A stretch of 64,000 nucleotides of DNA, taken from Aphrocallistes beatrix (lineage: Eukaryota; Porifera; Hexactinellida; Sceptrulophora; Aphrocallistidae). The stretch spans positions 5,345,132 through 5,409,131 of the forward strand of contig OY725492.1 in NCBI GenBank assembly GCA_963281255.1, given 5' to 3'. This document shows positions 51,001 to 60,870 of this stretch, piece after piece. Numbering within the stretch: the first letter of the stretch is position 1; every line of letters begins with the position of its first letter. A program made the translations under genes and the position numbers. The notes beneath the pieces are model-generated. The model was given only the letters and a program-made list of their open reading frames with translations. It was not told where the DNA came from and did not search any database.

Positions 51001-54000
51001 CTCAGACGAAAATGTCAACAAATCATACAATTATTACGTCATTGTCACCTTTCTTATATTTAGAAATCTTAGTTTTTCGACCATAACTCATCCATTTTAG
51101 ATGATAGAAGGCTGAAATTTTAATGGAATGTGTATACTGTCAGGGTCGCTTATTATGAACACTTTGGGACCAAAAAGTCCGTTCATAATAGAGAGACTTC
51201 ATATTAAGCGAACTCGACCTAATACAAATCCTATGGAACCTGTTGAATTGGGACCAGAGAGTTAGTTCAAAATAAACGAATGTTCATATTAAGCGGGTTC
51301 ATAATAAGCGAACCTGACTGTATCAATATATCTCACGAATGATACAACTATCATCAAAAATGATGACGCATCACTCTGCTATGGTGTAATCATTACTCAT
51401 CAAAAGTTTTAAATTGACAATTTTTTCACCTTATAAAAATATAATTAATCAATATGAGCCTAGGCGTCCAAAGAACGCCTTTGGCGGACACTTTGTATCC
51501 ACTAGCTGAGCAGCGCAAGCAAGCGAAGCGCACTTGTTAAATTAATATCTTAACTCCTTTAGGTGAGCAGTGGAATGTGGGGAATGCTATTCCTAATACT
51601 GGAATGCCTTCAGTGGAATAGGGTCGACTACTTCCAGAGCATGATGCCGTTTCTCTACAACTACGTGTGTGTAGATAAAGACACTTTCCTCTCAGATCCT
51701 AAATACATGGAGAGTGTGCTACAGATGTGTGCTGATGTACTAGAGAAATCGGAGGAAGAGATCAGTCAGCAGTATGCTTGTAAGATGTTGGAGGTAGTAC
51801 TGCTCAATTTGAAGGGGAAAGTTGATCAATGGCTCCCTGCCATTCTGACACCTCCAATGCTCAAACTTAGACAGACAGCAGACTCTCCCAAACTGAGGTA
51901 ATACAAACTCTGAAATATAATCTTATTCGCCTCTATGCTTTAAACCAACGTTATAATTTTTCAATGATTGAGAATCCTCGTTAAAAAAACATAACAGAAT
52001 AATCCTTACTAAAAAACTCGATTAATGTGTATGTGTGTATGTGTATATATATACAGTCGAACCTGCTATAACGGCCACTCTATATAACGGTCACCTGTCT
52101 ATAGCGGTCACCAATGAACAGTCCTGTCCGAAATTCCATAAAATTAAACCTGTGTATAACGGTCACCTGCTCAACGCGGCCAGTGGCCACCCATTTGTAG
52201 TCCCTTAATGACCCTAAAACTGTGTATAACAGCCATCACCTGTCTATACGGCCACTATCTGTCTACAACAGCTATCACCTTTTTCACCTTTTTATGTGAT
52301 TATTACAGAACCTGCTACGTACGATAAACAAGTTTCATGTAATTACTCCAAGTAAAAGATTTCTGAAAACTTGATATTTATTTCACTACGTTGATACCTT
52401 TTGGGATTAAGACAATCACCTGTATATAACGGCCACCTGTGTATAATGGCCAATTTTGTCCAGTCCCTTGGGTGGCCGTTATATACAGGTTCCACTATAT
52501 ATATATATATATGTAACGAATTGATTGAAGAAACTGCCAAGCACAGAAAGCTGATTTTTGGCATGTGGGAGTCTAAATTTTTAAAATTGACAAATTTGGT
52601 GATTTTTCGAGTGATATGGATTATCACAGTAGGACAGAGATATTTTGAGATGTTATCTCCCTTATAATTAACTAATGTGGCCCCAGGCGACCGAAGGGAG
52701 CCTCCGGACGGCACAAAATGTCCGCCAGCCGCGCAGCGCAAGCAAGCGAAGCGCGCTTGTATACTTAATCTTATATATTAAAACTCTAGGATTTTTTTTT
52801 TTTTTTTTGTTTGTTTGTCTGAATTGATTGAAGAATTGGCAAGTCGTAGAGATACGAAAATTGGCATGTAAGTGTCAAATGATGAATCTAGGATTAAGTT
52901 CGAAGATCTAAGCGAAATGTTCAAACCTCGCCGAGATAGGTGACAAAATGTGTTGACCAATCAACTTCGATTATTTTATAATGCAAATACATTGGAATAA
53001 AATAGTAGTGACTTATGCATACAATCAAAAGAACTGAAATTCATTGGTTTATGTGAGAACCAATCAATTATCAGCCTTTTATAATGCCATTCACACGATT
53101 CTATTTCATATAATGATTGAATACTGCTATTTTGAGTCTATAATTTGATTGTTAACAACAATTAAAGTGTGTTATATGCTACGATCAATCAATTCAATCA
53201 TAAAATAACTTTTAACGACATAGACTTGAATTGATTATTTAAGTATAATAATCTTTAGCAATGTGAACTTTGTGTATTCAAATTGATCTTACATTCAGGA
53301 TTAGTGGACTTAATACGAAGTAAATTCTATTTATCACGAAACAAAATTTCTGCTACAGTTCTGATTTCATTAATGTAACCGTAGACAAATGACAATCCAG
53401 CGTACTTAGTATAAAACAAGAAAGCGACGTATTGTTTCTCTAATATCCGCAAGCGCCCACTGGGTAAATCTGCAGACACGCAGTGTCTGCAAGCCGCGCA
53501 GCGCAAGCAAGCGAAGCGCGCTTGTATTCTAATAACACAAATGTATTATAGTCAATACTCATTGAATTACACAGGAGTCAGTGTCTGATCGTGGTGATCG
53601 CCGCCCTATTCACCTCCCCACACCCTGTGTTACAACTGCTGGAGAGTACCACGTTCCCGAACTGTCAGGAGAGTGTCACATCTCAACTATTAGCCAGCTG
53701 GATAGAAAACCCGGACCAATTCGACGGCATCCACGACCGTAAAGTCTCCGTGCTGGCTCTCTGTTCCCTGCTACAGTGCGCGAGTGCTCCTCAGCTCCTG
53801 AAATTCCAACAGCTAGCGCCTAACATGCTTCACTACATGGTGCAGATGCTGAATCAGTTGGTGCGGGCCTACGAGAAGAATGGTTGGAATCACATTCGGA
53901 AGGATTCGGATGCTAAAGGGATCTTTGACGATTCAGGGGAGAACTCCGAGGCGGGAAATCCGGAGGTTATTGGAGGGGAAGAAGAGATCTCGGACAGTAC

Positions 54001-54631
54001 GGATTTAGAGTCTGAAACCTTGCAAAATACAGATACTGAGTGTGAGTATGAAACATTGGTGGATGTGGAGATTGACTACGACGAATTCGTAGCTTTCAAA
54101 GCTCTTCTACAGTCTCCCCACCAGCAAAATGCCCCGATCTACTCCCTACTCGTGTCACAGGTAGGTCCTAGCTCCATTTATCTCCTTCAGTGTATATCTT
54201 CGCATGGGTAGGGCCAGGGGAAAATACATATATACGTATGTATAGGTAAGCGATTAGTAAAATCGGTACCCCCTTCGCAACTTTTAACACCTCCTGCACC
54301 CCCTTGAGGCTGGCGCTGCCCATGAATCTACAGGGTATGGCTCATTGCATATGCATTTGATCGATTTCGGTTGCTAATCAGTGAATTTGCTTAAGTGAAT
54401 GCCGGGCATAAGAACACCATTGGGAACTCATATAATGTTCTTATAACCGGCATAAATTTATGAGGTATCACCAGATGCCATCTTCTAGCATTCTACGTGT
54501 AATTTTGCTGCATCATGTATGGAAGCTTTTAGGTTTAACTATGCTCTCTATCCTAACAGATGTCGATAGAGCTACAGGAGCAAATTCAGAATATTTTCAA
54601 AGTCTCAGGACAACACTGCAAAAAAATCTGA
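45068..54631 (+). CDS. IPO7: Importin-7/8-like nuclear transport receptor
   Basis: Importin-7/8 proteins are beta-karyopherins that carry ribosomal proteins, histones and Smads into the nucleus by Ran-GTP cycling. Nine exons join in phase to 1005 residues (human IPO7 is 1038): 45068-45195, 46010-46340, 47822-48247, 48381-48619, 49223-49611, 49986-50497, 51563-51897, 53575-54160 and 54560-54631. Recognisable blocks: FPPQIRLSAAVYLKNTISRL (importin-beta N-terminal domain), WWKCKKWALRTLLQLFEKY, IFPLMCHSQKDQVMW, RARACWMFHRF, RCLIGEKELPVRMEAAIGVL, YFQSMMPFLYNYVCVDKDT, LHDRKVSVLALCSLL-like and an acidic stretch near residue 940 followed by YDEFVAFKALLQS. The last exon is short and its tail is unlike human. 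Whether it is IPO7 or IPO8 cannot be told; animals outside vertebrates usually have one gene. Introns hold Helitron-like elements. Confidence 0.9.
46676..47736 (+). mobile_element. Helitron-like element with internal 141-bp minisatellite
   Basis: Lies in importin intron 2. 5' end A|TCTTATATATTAAAATGC, 3' end CAAGCGAAGCGCGCTTG|T with the GC-rich block CACGCAGTGTCCGCAAGC before it. A partner with the same ends is at 52769-53524. No Rep/helicase coding, so non-autonomous. Confidence 0.65.
47083..47645. repeat. Four tandem copies of a 141-bp unit
   Basis: Each unit starts GCTAGAGACTAGCTTCCAAC and contains TTCGAATATCATATTTTCAG and TTTGTTTACAATAGATACAT. Unit starts fall at 47083, 47224, 47365 and 47506, an exact 141-bp spacing. 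The array lies within the Helitron-like element. Confidence 0.9.
48620..49222. other. Importin intron 4
   Basis: 603 bp between donor GTAAAG and an acceptor TATTAAAAG. Nothing recognisable except one CTATTTTTAG at 48706. The 101-residue minus-strand ORF here has no sign of being real. Confidence 0.5.
50536..51536 (+). mobile_element. Helitron-like element with an inverted relative nested inside
   Basis: Outer element in importin intron 6: 5' end A|TCCTTATTGTTAAAACTCG, 3' end AAGCAAGCGAAGCGCACTTG|T. Within it, 50568-50903 is a second element on the opposite strand (its 3' end CAAGCGCGCTTC at left, its 5' end CGAGTTTTAATAGTAAGGA at right). A separate MITE occupies 51140-51317. Confidence 0.6.
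51140..51317. mobile_element. MITE with CAGGGTCGCTTATTATGAAC ends
   Basis: Left end TCAGGGTCGCTTATTATGAA and right end TTCATAATAAGCGAACCTGA are near-perfect inverted repeats. Inside an intron Helitron-like element. Confidence 0.7.
52003..52759 (+). mobile_element. Helitron-like element, importin intron 7, first copy
   Basis: 5' end A|TCCTTACTAAAAAACTCG, 3' end CAAGCGAAGCGCGCTTG|T. It is interrupted by a MITE (52054-52497) and is followed only about 9 bp later by a second Helitron-like element. Confidence 0.6.
52054..52497. mobile_element. Pogo-type MITE with CAGTCGAACCTGCTATAACG ends
   Basis: Left end CAGTCGAACCTGCTATAACG; right end GTTATATACAGGTTCCACT. The interior contains repeated TATAACGGTCACCTG units. 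The CAGTCGAACC start is typical of pogo/Tigger-like families. Confidence 0.7.
52769..53524 (+). mobile_element. Helitron-like element, importin intron 7, second copy
   Basis: 5' end A|TCTTATATATTAAAACTC, followed by a poly-T tract and TCTGAATTGATTGAAGAATT as in 46676; 3' end CAAGCGAAGCGCGCTTG|T at 53521-53524, about 50 bp from exon 8. Confidence 0.65.
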
Positions 54632-54669
54632 ATTCAAAACGAGACAGCGCCGGATTAGCCGAGGAGGTC

Positions 54670-54836
54670 TTATTCCTACTTCGCATGCTATAGGTCTTAC
54701 TCCTACTACAAAAATATTTAAAGTCTTATTCCTACTTCACATGTTTTAGGTCTTATTTCTACTAAGTGCATTTACTAGGTCATTTATTCCTACTTCGAAT
54801 AGTTTAGGTTTTTTCCTACTTCAATTTTAGGTCTGT
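54670..54836. repeat. Tandem repeat of TTAGGTCTTATTCCTACTTC-like units
   Basis: About five degenerate units immediately after the importin stop codon, probably in the 3' UTR. Confidence 0.7.
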
Positions 54837-54903
54837 CACATACGTGTGTTCAAGTCGAGATGGAATTCTCCAAATGTGCCTATGACTAGTAGTTCAGTGG
54901 CAG

Positions 54904-55256
54904 CAGGGCTGGGGTTGGTTAACCGATATTCGGGGTGGGTTATTTTGGTTTCCTCCAGGGCGGTTAACCGATGTGAATATTAATTAGTATAAATATGGAT
55001 TTGTCGACTAATATTTAACCTGACATTGAAAAATTTACAATTTTCAGTGGTCTCGAAATATACTATTTGGTTAGAAAAATGGAAATAATATCGTAATATC
55101 AAAATTTTAGAAGTAATTTTCATGAATCTCCATCGAAAAGGAATGAAATTACTTTAAATATTTAGAAAATAAAGCAGATAAGTTAACCGATCCAAGATTT
55201 TCTTAACCGTTAACCGTGATTGACTGCGGTTAGCCGGTTAACCGAATCCAGCCTTG
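54904..55256. mobile_element. MITE with GGTTAACCG ends, hAT-like
   Basis: Left end CAGGGCTGGGGTTGGTTAAC; right end GGTTAACCGAATCCAGCCTT. Target duplication GTGGCAG on both sides (54897-54903, 55257-55263). Length 353 bp, no coding. Confidence 0.75.
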
Positions 55257-55335
55257 GTGGCAGATTAATAAAGGGTTATTAAGAAAGATATTTGTAATTC
55301 TTATGAATCTATTATAAAACATCATCACTTACAGA

Positions 55336-55570
55336 ACTAACATATAGTCACTAAAAACATATTTGTAGACAGTAGTGCTCAAACTCAGACACAATAATTA
55401 CTTTCCGATTGATAGTGAGTACTTGTAAAATTTGCCGTTGAAAGCTCGCTTTTGGCATAAAATAATTTTTTTAAAAGGTGTGAAAAACTCTCCGTTGATA
55501 GAGACAGCGAGTTTTACAGTTCGATTGAACTGTCCAATACCAGACCCTCTGCTCTCTAATCTAGCGATGA
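55336..55570 (-). pseudogene. NHL-repeat gene fragments
   Basis: 55336-55430 matches the family's C-terminal tail region; 55488-55570 matches the blade segment around GSGIGQF and AVSTNG. The middle of the gene is missing between them. Lies just downstream of NHL copy 11. Confidence 0.65.
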
Positions 55571-55692
55571 GATATCGATAGAAAGATTTTAAAATAATTT
55601 GCTAAAAAGATCGGTTCAATACAAATCATAAATAAATAATAAAAACAGAATCCAAGCTCATAATAAAATATACAAAACAGAACTAACAACAC

Positions 55693-56616
55693 CTAGTCAC
55701 TAGAAAATATCTGTAGACCGTAGTTGAGATTCCCAAGCAGAACAACTAATCTTAGATTGTTTGTGTAAGCTATTCCTTTTGGGCGATCAAACATTCCTAC
55801 TTCACCACCTTTTACCCCCAAAGTGTGTAGGAGTGTTCCTCCTTTAGAAAATATTTTGATTTGATGACTGCGCCAATGATCGAAATTGAGGAGTAAATTC
55901 CTATCGGTATCCAGACAAAAGAAGGAAGGATCATAAACCTGCATTCCATTAGGACCCCTTGTGATTAGGGAACTTAATAGCTCTCCAAAGTATGTAAACA
56001 CTTTGACACAGGGAGAACATTGGCAGAGAACAAACACTTCGTTTGGTGTCAGCTCAATGTCAATGGGTAGCTTCATGGAGTGGTGTGAGATGTGTCGCTG
56101 GTAGCGGAGCTCACTATCCAAGATTTGAACTCGATTATTCCCGTGATCAGTAACAAAGACGTTTCCGTTGGTAGAGACGGCGAGCTGTCTAGGATCATTG
56201 AACTTCCCAATACCAGATCCACTGCTTCCTAACCTAGCAGCAAGACGGAAGTCTTGTTTCACTTTGAAAAGGGATATGCAGTGATCTTTTGTGTCTGTCA
56301 CATACACATTGTCTCCATGGATCGCTATACCGTGTGGCTTTTTCATATCTGGATGTGAGAACGTGTTTAGAAACTCTCCCGTCTCTGAGAATATTGACAC
56401 ACGTGCAAAGTTCATTGGAAATCCTTCATAATAATAAAATCCTTCTGCGACATAAATTTGGTTGTTATTGAGATCAATCGCGATACCATTAGGATAATAG
56501 AGTTTCCCTGCGACACATCCTTGTCCGACGCAAGCGATCAGGTGGTCGAAAAAATAGTTCATCTGTGTCTCTGCTGGCTCTACAGCTTTTGGAATGTCGG
56601 GAAATAGAGATGCCAT
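55693..56616 (-). CDS. NHL-repeat protein, array copy 11
   Basis: Intronless, 307 residues, ATG at 56616 (MASLFPDIPKAVEPAETQ). Carries the longer loop after the first blade (FYYYEGFPMNFARVS). Blades: YPNGIAIDLNNNQIYVAEG, KPHGIAIHGDNVYVTD, FNDPRQLAVSTNGNVFVTDH and PKGIAYTNNLRLVVLL. Ends LQIFSSD. The most divergent of the intact copies; STOP-proximal blade has NFDHWRSHQIKIFS, an insert of three residues. Confidence 0.86.
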   Translation of the reverse strand: MASLFPDIPKAVEPAETQMNYFFDHLIACVGQGCVAGKLYYPNGIAIDLNNNQIYVAEGFYYYEGFPMNFARVSIFSETGEFLNTFSHPDMKKPHGIAIHGDNVYVTDTKDHCISLFKVKQDFRLAARLGSSGSGIGKFNDPRQLAVSTNGNVFVTDHGNNRVQILDSELRYQRHISHHSMKLPIDIELTPNEVFVLCQCSPCVKVFTYFGELLSSLITRGPNGMQVYDPSFFCLDTDRNLLLNFDHWRSHQIKIFSKGGTLLHTLGVKGGEVGMFDRPKGIAYTNNLRLVVLLGNLNYGLQIFSSD

Positions 56617-56693
56617 CCTGATACTAGAAATATAATTCAATCTATTGCTAGTAAGAAGGAGAGTGGATAAATGCTAGAGATTGTGTGTCATGT

Positions 56694-56703
56694 CTATTTA
56701 TAG
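56694..56703 (-). promoter_or_regulatory. TATA box of NHL copy 11
   Basis: CTATAAATAG on the minus strand, 78 bp before the ATG; the leader is a little shorter than in other copies. Confidence 0.65.
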
Positions 56704-57060
56704 GAGAGCATTTCGATTCATATCTCAATCCATTAACCAATTAACCAATACTATAATTGGAGTATAAAAGATGAAGTGCAGTCTCGTTGATACAGAGACA
56801 TCAAAATGATAAATTAACATACTTGTCTACTCTATATATCCAATAATTCCTTCTGTTCTGACACAATTATAAACTCAATCGAGAATTAACAACATGGATT
56901 TGTGGTTTAGTTGTTACAAAAATTTCATTCCAAACAAAACTAGACTAGATTGTAAACACGATTAATAGATTGCGATTCTAACAAACTAAAATTTTTTAAC
57001 TAAATTCGGACTACAAACTCCACGAAAGTACAAAACGCAATCTCAAATAAAATGGAAGTA

Positions 57061-57205
57061 CAGTTGACTCCGCTTAATAGGGTCACTTCGGTCAGAGGAC
57101 ATTTGAGCCCGATTAAGTGGAGAACTTAAAATATTTTCTAATAGCTTCTCTGTGTGAATATTTCGGACCTGCCAAAAGTGGCCCGTTAAACAATGACCTT
57201 ATTAA
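57061..57205. mobile_element. Degenerate pogo-type MITE
   Basis: Left end CAGTTGACTCCGCTTAATAG; interior GATTAAGTGGAGAAC and CTGCCAAAAGTGGCCCG as in other copies; right end eroded. Confidence 0.6.
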
Positions 57206-57260
57206 TAATTAATTAATAACCCTTGCATGCCTATAGCAGTCAAAACCTCTCAAATAAAAG

Positions 57261-57341
57261 GCCTGTTGCGTAGATTCGTGAGTGAGATATATAGTATAAG
57301 AATCTCACGGATCAAGGATCTCACGAATCTACGCAACAGGC
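57261..57341. repeat. Hairpin with 22-bp perfect outer arms
   Basis: GCCTGTTGCGTAGATTCGTG and its complement at the far end, with an inner TGAGAT / ATCTCA pair. About 81 nt in total. Confidence 0.75.
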
Positions 57342-57617
57342 ATGTTGCGTGGTGTTTTGATGTCGTAATAATTTGAGCTCCTAGTAAATAACTAACCATG
57401 GATTAATTGATACCGTGGCATTTTGAGATATATCGTATTATTCTGCGATTTTGTTTCGGATACTCAAATGGCCTTGTGGATCAATTGGTTTCAACGTAAC
57501 TTGATAACCACTGCCACCAAATTGTGGCACATGACACAATTTGTGGGCATGCGACACAATTTACTATGATAGAACCCCATGTGGACCATGGATAAGGTAT
57601 ATTTTTGGGGTTAATAT

Positions 57618-57905
57618 CTAAGTTGACTAATTCATTAAAAAATGGCAAATAATTATGAATTATGTATTCGAATAATTCATAATTCAAGCATGAATTAGTA
57701 TTTCATAAGCTAAGTTGACATGAATTAATGAATAATTCGAATAATTCATAATTTCTGAAATATGAATTATTTGAAAAATTCATTCATATACATAATTCAA
57801 TGATATTTTCCTGCAAAAAACTTTGAATAATTCTTATCGGGCTTGATGAATTATGAACTATTCGAATTATTCGAATTATTCATTAATTCATGAATTAGTC
57901 AACTT
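57618..57905. mobile_element. AT-rich inverted-repeat element, second copy
   Basis: Same ends as 1625-1833 (CTAAGTTGACTAATTCAT and ATGAATTAGTCAACTT). The interior is a series of ATAATTCATAATT palindromes. Confidence 0.6.
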
Positions 57906-57977
57906 CGGTTAATATGAATCATAGATAAAGAACAAACAGAAGCTAAGTCCATAATAGAAGTAAACACACAAACAGAA

Positions 57978-58901
57978 CTAACAGCTAGAACTAGAAAATA
58001 TTTGGAGACTGCAGTTGCTACTCCTAGACACAATAACTAATTTTAGATTGTTAATGAGAGCTATTCCCTGTGGACAATGAAACCTTCCTGCGCCCTGGCC
58101 ATATTTCCCTAAAGTGTGGAGGAGAATTCCTTCTTTTGAAAATATTTTAATCTGATAATCCATTTCATCACTGAGAAGTAAATTACCATCAGCATCCAGA
58201 CAAAGGAATGAAGGACTAACCCTTACTCCAATACTATGACCACGTGTAATTAGAGAACGAATCAAGTCTCCTGTGTAAGAAAAAACGATAATGAAGGGAG
58301 AGGTTGGGCAGAGAACGAATACTTCATCTGTTGTAAGTTTAATGTCAGAGGGATGTGTCATGGAGTGGTGTGAGATGTGGCGCTGGTAGTGGAGATAGCC
58401 ATCTAGGATTTGGACTCGATTGTTGTTACGATCAGCGACGAAAACATCTCCGTCGGTAGAGACAGTGAGATTTTCAGGATAATTGAACTGTTCAATGCCA
58501 GATCCTTTGCTTCCTAGCATTCTAGCGAGAGGGAAGTCTGCTTCCATTTTGAAATGGAATACAGAGTGTTCTACTGTGTCTGTCACATACACATTGTCTC
58601 TACAGATCGCAATACCGTATGGATGCATCATGTCTGGATGTGAGAACGAGGTTAGGAACTCTCCTGTGTCTGAGAAAATTGACACACGTGCAATGTAGTA
58701 TGGATTTATTTGCGTTGAATAAGCTCCATCTGCGACATAAATTTGGTTAGTATTGGAGTCTATTGCGACTGCATGAGGTAACCAGAGTTCTCCTGGGTCT
58801 TGTCCATACTTGACACAAGCGATCAAACGATCGAAGAAATAGTCATTGTGTGTCTCTCTGGGATCTACGGCTTTTGGAAAGTCGGGAAATCGATCTGCCA
58901 T
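57978..58901 (-). CDS. NHL-repeat protein, array copy 12
   Basis: Intronless, 307 residues, ATG at 58901 (MADRFPDFPKAVDPRETH). The first 40 residues resemble copy 5, while the middle (LTVSTDGDVFVADRNNNRV, SHHSMTHPSDIKLTTDEVFV) matches copies 2 and 8, so it looks like a mosaic. First-blade loop AYSTQINPYYIARVS is shared with copy 8. Ends LQIFSSSSC. Confidence 0.88.
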   Translation of the reverse strand: MADRFPDFPKAVDPRETHNDYFFDRLIACVKYGQDPGELWLPHAVAIDSNTNQIYVADGAYSTQINPYYIARVSIFSDTGEFLTSFSHPDMMHPYGIAICRDNVYVTDTVEHSVFHFKMEADFPLARMLGSKGSGIEQFNYPENLTVSTDGDVFVADRNNNRVQILDGYLHYQRHISHHSMTHPSDIKLTTDEVFVLCPTSPFIIVFSYTGDLIRSLITRGHSIGVRVSPSFLCLDADGNLLLSDEMDYQIKIFSKEGILLHTLGKYGQGAGRFHCPQGIALINNLKLVIVSRSSNCSLQIFSSSSC

Positions 58902-58987
58902 TCTGATACTATAAATATAGTTCAATCTATTGCTAGTAAGAAAGGAGAGTGTTTAGTTGGATAAATGCTAGAGATTGTGTTTCGAGT

Positions 58988-58997
58988 CTATTTATAG
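58988..58997 (-). promoter_or_regulatory. TATA box of NHL copy 12
   Basis: CTATAAATAG on the minus strand, 87 bp before the ATG, with leader GACTCGAAACACAATC. Confidence 0.7.
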
Positions 58998-59091
58998 GAG
59001 AGCATATCCATTCATGTCCTAGTATCATTAATCAATAGATTGATACTCTAGCTGGGTTAACCTTACTATTAAAACTCAATTAATGTTTATT

Positions 59092-59136
<45 letters not shown>

Positions 59137-59141
<5 letters not shown>

Positions 59142-59291
59142 GATTCCGCTTAATAGGGTCACATCGGTCAGAGGACATTTCGTCCCGATTAAGCGGAGAA
59201 CCCTATTAACCGAAAATATTTTGTATTAGCTTCTATGTGTAAGAGCTATTCCGGTCTTGCCAAAAGTGACCCTATTAAGCGGAGTCGACTA
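59137..59291. mobile_element. Pogo-type MITE copy
   Basis: Left end AGTCGATTCCGCTTAATAGG; right end CCTATTAAGCGGAGTCGACT; flanked by TA repeats. Confidence 0.7.
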
Positions 59292-59300
59292 TATATACAC

Positions 59301-59400
59301 TCCCTGGACAAAAGTATTCGTACACCCCAATATTTTCCACACAAAGTGCTAGAATACTAATCATTTTGTGAAGTCTTAACATCTATTCAGTAACAGATAC
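59301..59400. mobile_element. Possible Tc1-like transposon end
   Basis: CTGGACAAAAGTATTCGTAC resembles the GGxCAAAAGTxTTxGxACACC-type ends of Tc1 elements. No opposite end was found. Confidence 0.3.
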
Positions 59401-60203
59401 ACTAAATCTGGCTTAAAAGTAGTTTCCTTTACATTTAAATTATTCACTTTATAAGCTGTCAACTTAATTATTCTCCGTCAAGATTTAGTATTTTGGCATT
59501 TGCCACTATATGGTACATATCACGAGTTATCACCATTGTATATGATTGCATTCCCTTGGGTGGCCGTTAAATACAGGTTCCACTAATTATATAAAACGAA
59601 CTGATTGAAGAAACTGCCAGGCAGGAAAGTTGATTTTTGGCATTTGGGAGTCATTTGGCTATGGCTCCACTAAGTTCTGACCTAAGTTCTGATCATGGAA
59701 TTATGATGTCATTGTCACCTTTTTGAAATTAGAAATTTCAGTCTTCCAACTATAACTCAAGTCATTCTAGGTGATAGAAGGCTGAAATTTTAAGAGAATG
59801 TGTATATAAATATATCTCAAATATGATACAACTCTCACAAAAAAATGAGTGAAGGGATGGGGACCGAAATAGGAGCCCTGGGGTTCGCTGTACTTAACGG
59901 GAGTGTCAAATGAATTTGAATTGCGATGGAAACGGATTAGATTCTCCAGGAGAGATATGATTTGAACCAAGAGAGAGAGTATCACAAATCCCGAAATGTG
60001 TACGAAGACGTGTGAGTCAAAGGTGACAGTGTCAAATGCAGAGCTGAGATCAAGAGAACGAGAAGCGTGACGTGCTTTTGGTTCATGTCGAGGAGGCCGT
60101 CATTGGCTACCTTTAGGACCTCCCATCCTATGGATCATCGAAAATTGTCAAGAAATTCATGTTCAACTCATTAAAATCACCTAACGACATTGAGAGTCTA
60201 ATT

Positions 60204-60563
60204 CAGTGGTTCTCAACCGGGGTGCCGCGGCACCCTGGGGTGCCATTTGCTTCCTCTAGGGGGTGCCGCAGGCCTTACCACAATTACATACTGCTTTATT
60301 TTATTTTCTATTGATACCATTGTCAATGTTGAATTTGATGATTGTCCTCTGACAATCCTCTGGAATAATTTATTACACAATTTTCACAATAATTTCCTAG
60401 TTTATTAATTAGTTATTCTATAATAAGTCGTAATAATTCAAATCAATCTCCACTTTTACTATCATTTGTTCATTGGCCTGCCCCTAAGTCAAATTAAGGG
60501 GTGCCGCTGAAAGGTATAAGCTTAGAAAGGGTGCCGCGAGAAGAAAAAGGTTGAGAAACACTG
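60204..60563. mobile_element. hAT-type MITE with GGGTGCCGC interior
   Basis: Ends CAGTGGTTCTCAACCGGGGT and GGTTGAGAAACACTG, exact 8-bp target duplication GTCTAATT (60196-60203, 60564-60571). Length 360 bp, no ORF. Confidence 0.88.
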
Positions 60564-60870
60564 GTCTAATTACTGTAAACAACATAAATTGATCCTGCCT
60601 GTATGAAATTTGCTATTCTCATTGTATGCAACACGCGAGAAATCTCTAATAGCCTCGATTAATACATTTATATTTGACAAAATCCAATAAATCAACTTAG
60701 ATGTGTAAATGCAGTCAATGTTCAAATTTAAAATATTTCTCAGAAAAGAGCTAACCTGTGAAGGAAAAATCCAATAGTGTACTAAGGCTAGTGTCCCAAG
60801 GGTAGATAAAGTACTTTGTAAGAAAGACATGCTTAATTAGCGATGATATACTAAAAATAGAACAAAAAAC

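Larger units (their letters stand above)
54632..55335. other. Importin 3' flank
   Basis: Holds a tandem repeat of TAGGTCTTATTCCTACTTC units (54670-54836) and a MITE (54904-55256). No clear polyadenylation signal is seen. Confidence 0.55.
56704..57977. other. Intergenic between NHL copies 11 and 12
   Basis: Holds a degenerate pogo-type MITE (57061-57205), a hairpin (57261-57341) and the AT-rich element at 57618-57905. No gene is supported. Confidence 0.55.
58998..60870. other. Intergenic between NHL copies 12 and 13
   Basis: Contains a Helitron-like 5' end at about 59065 (CCTTACTATTAAAACTCAAT), a TA microsatellite (59096-59136), a pogo-type MITE (59137-59291), a possible Tc1 end (59301-59330) and a hAT MITE (60204-60563). 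Matches to the Helitron interior run from 59590 to 59840. No gene is supported. Confidence 0.55.
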
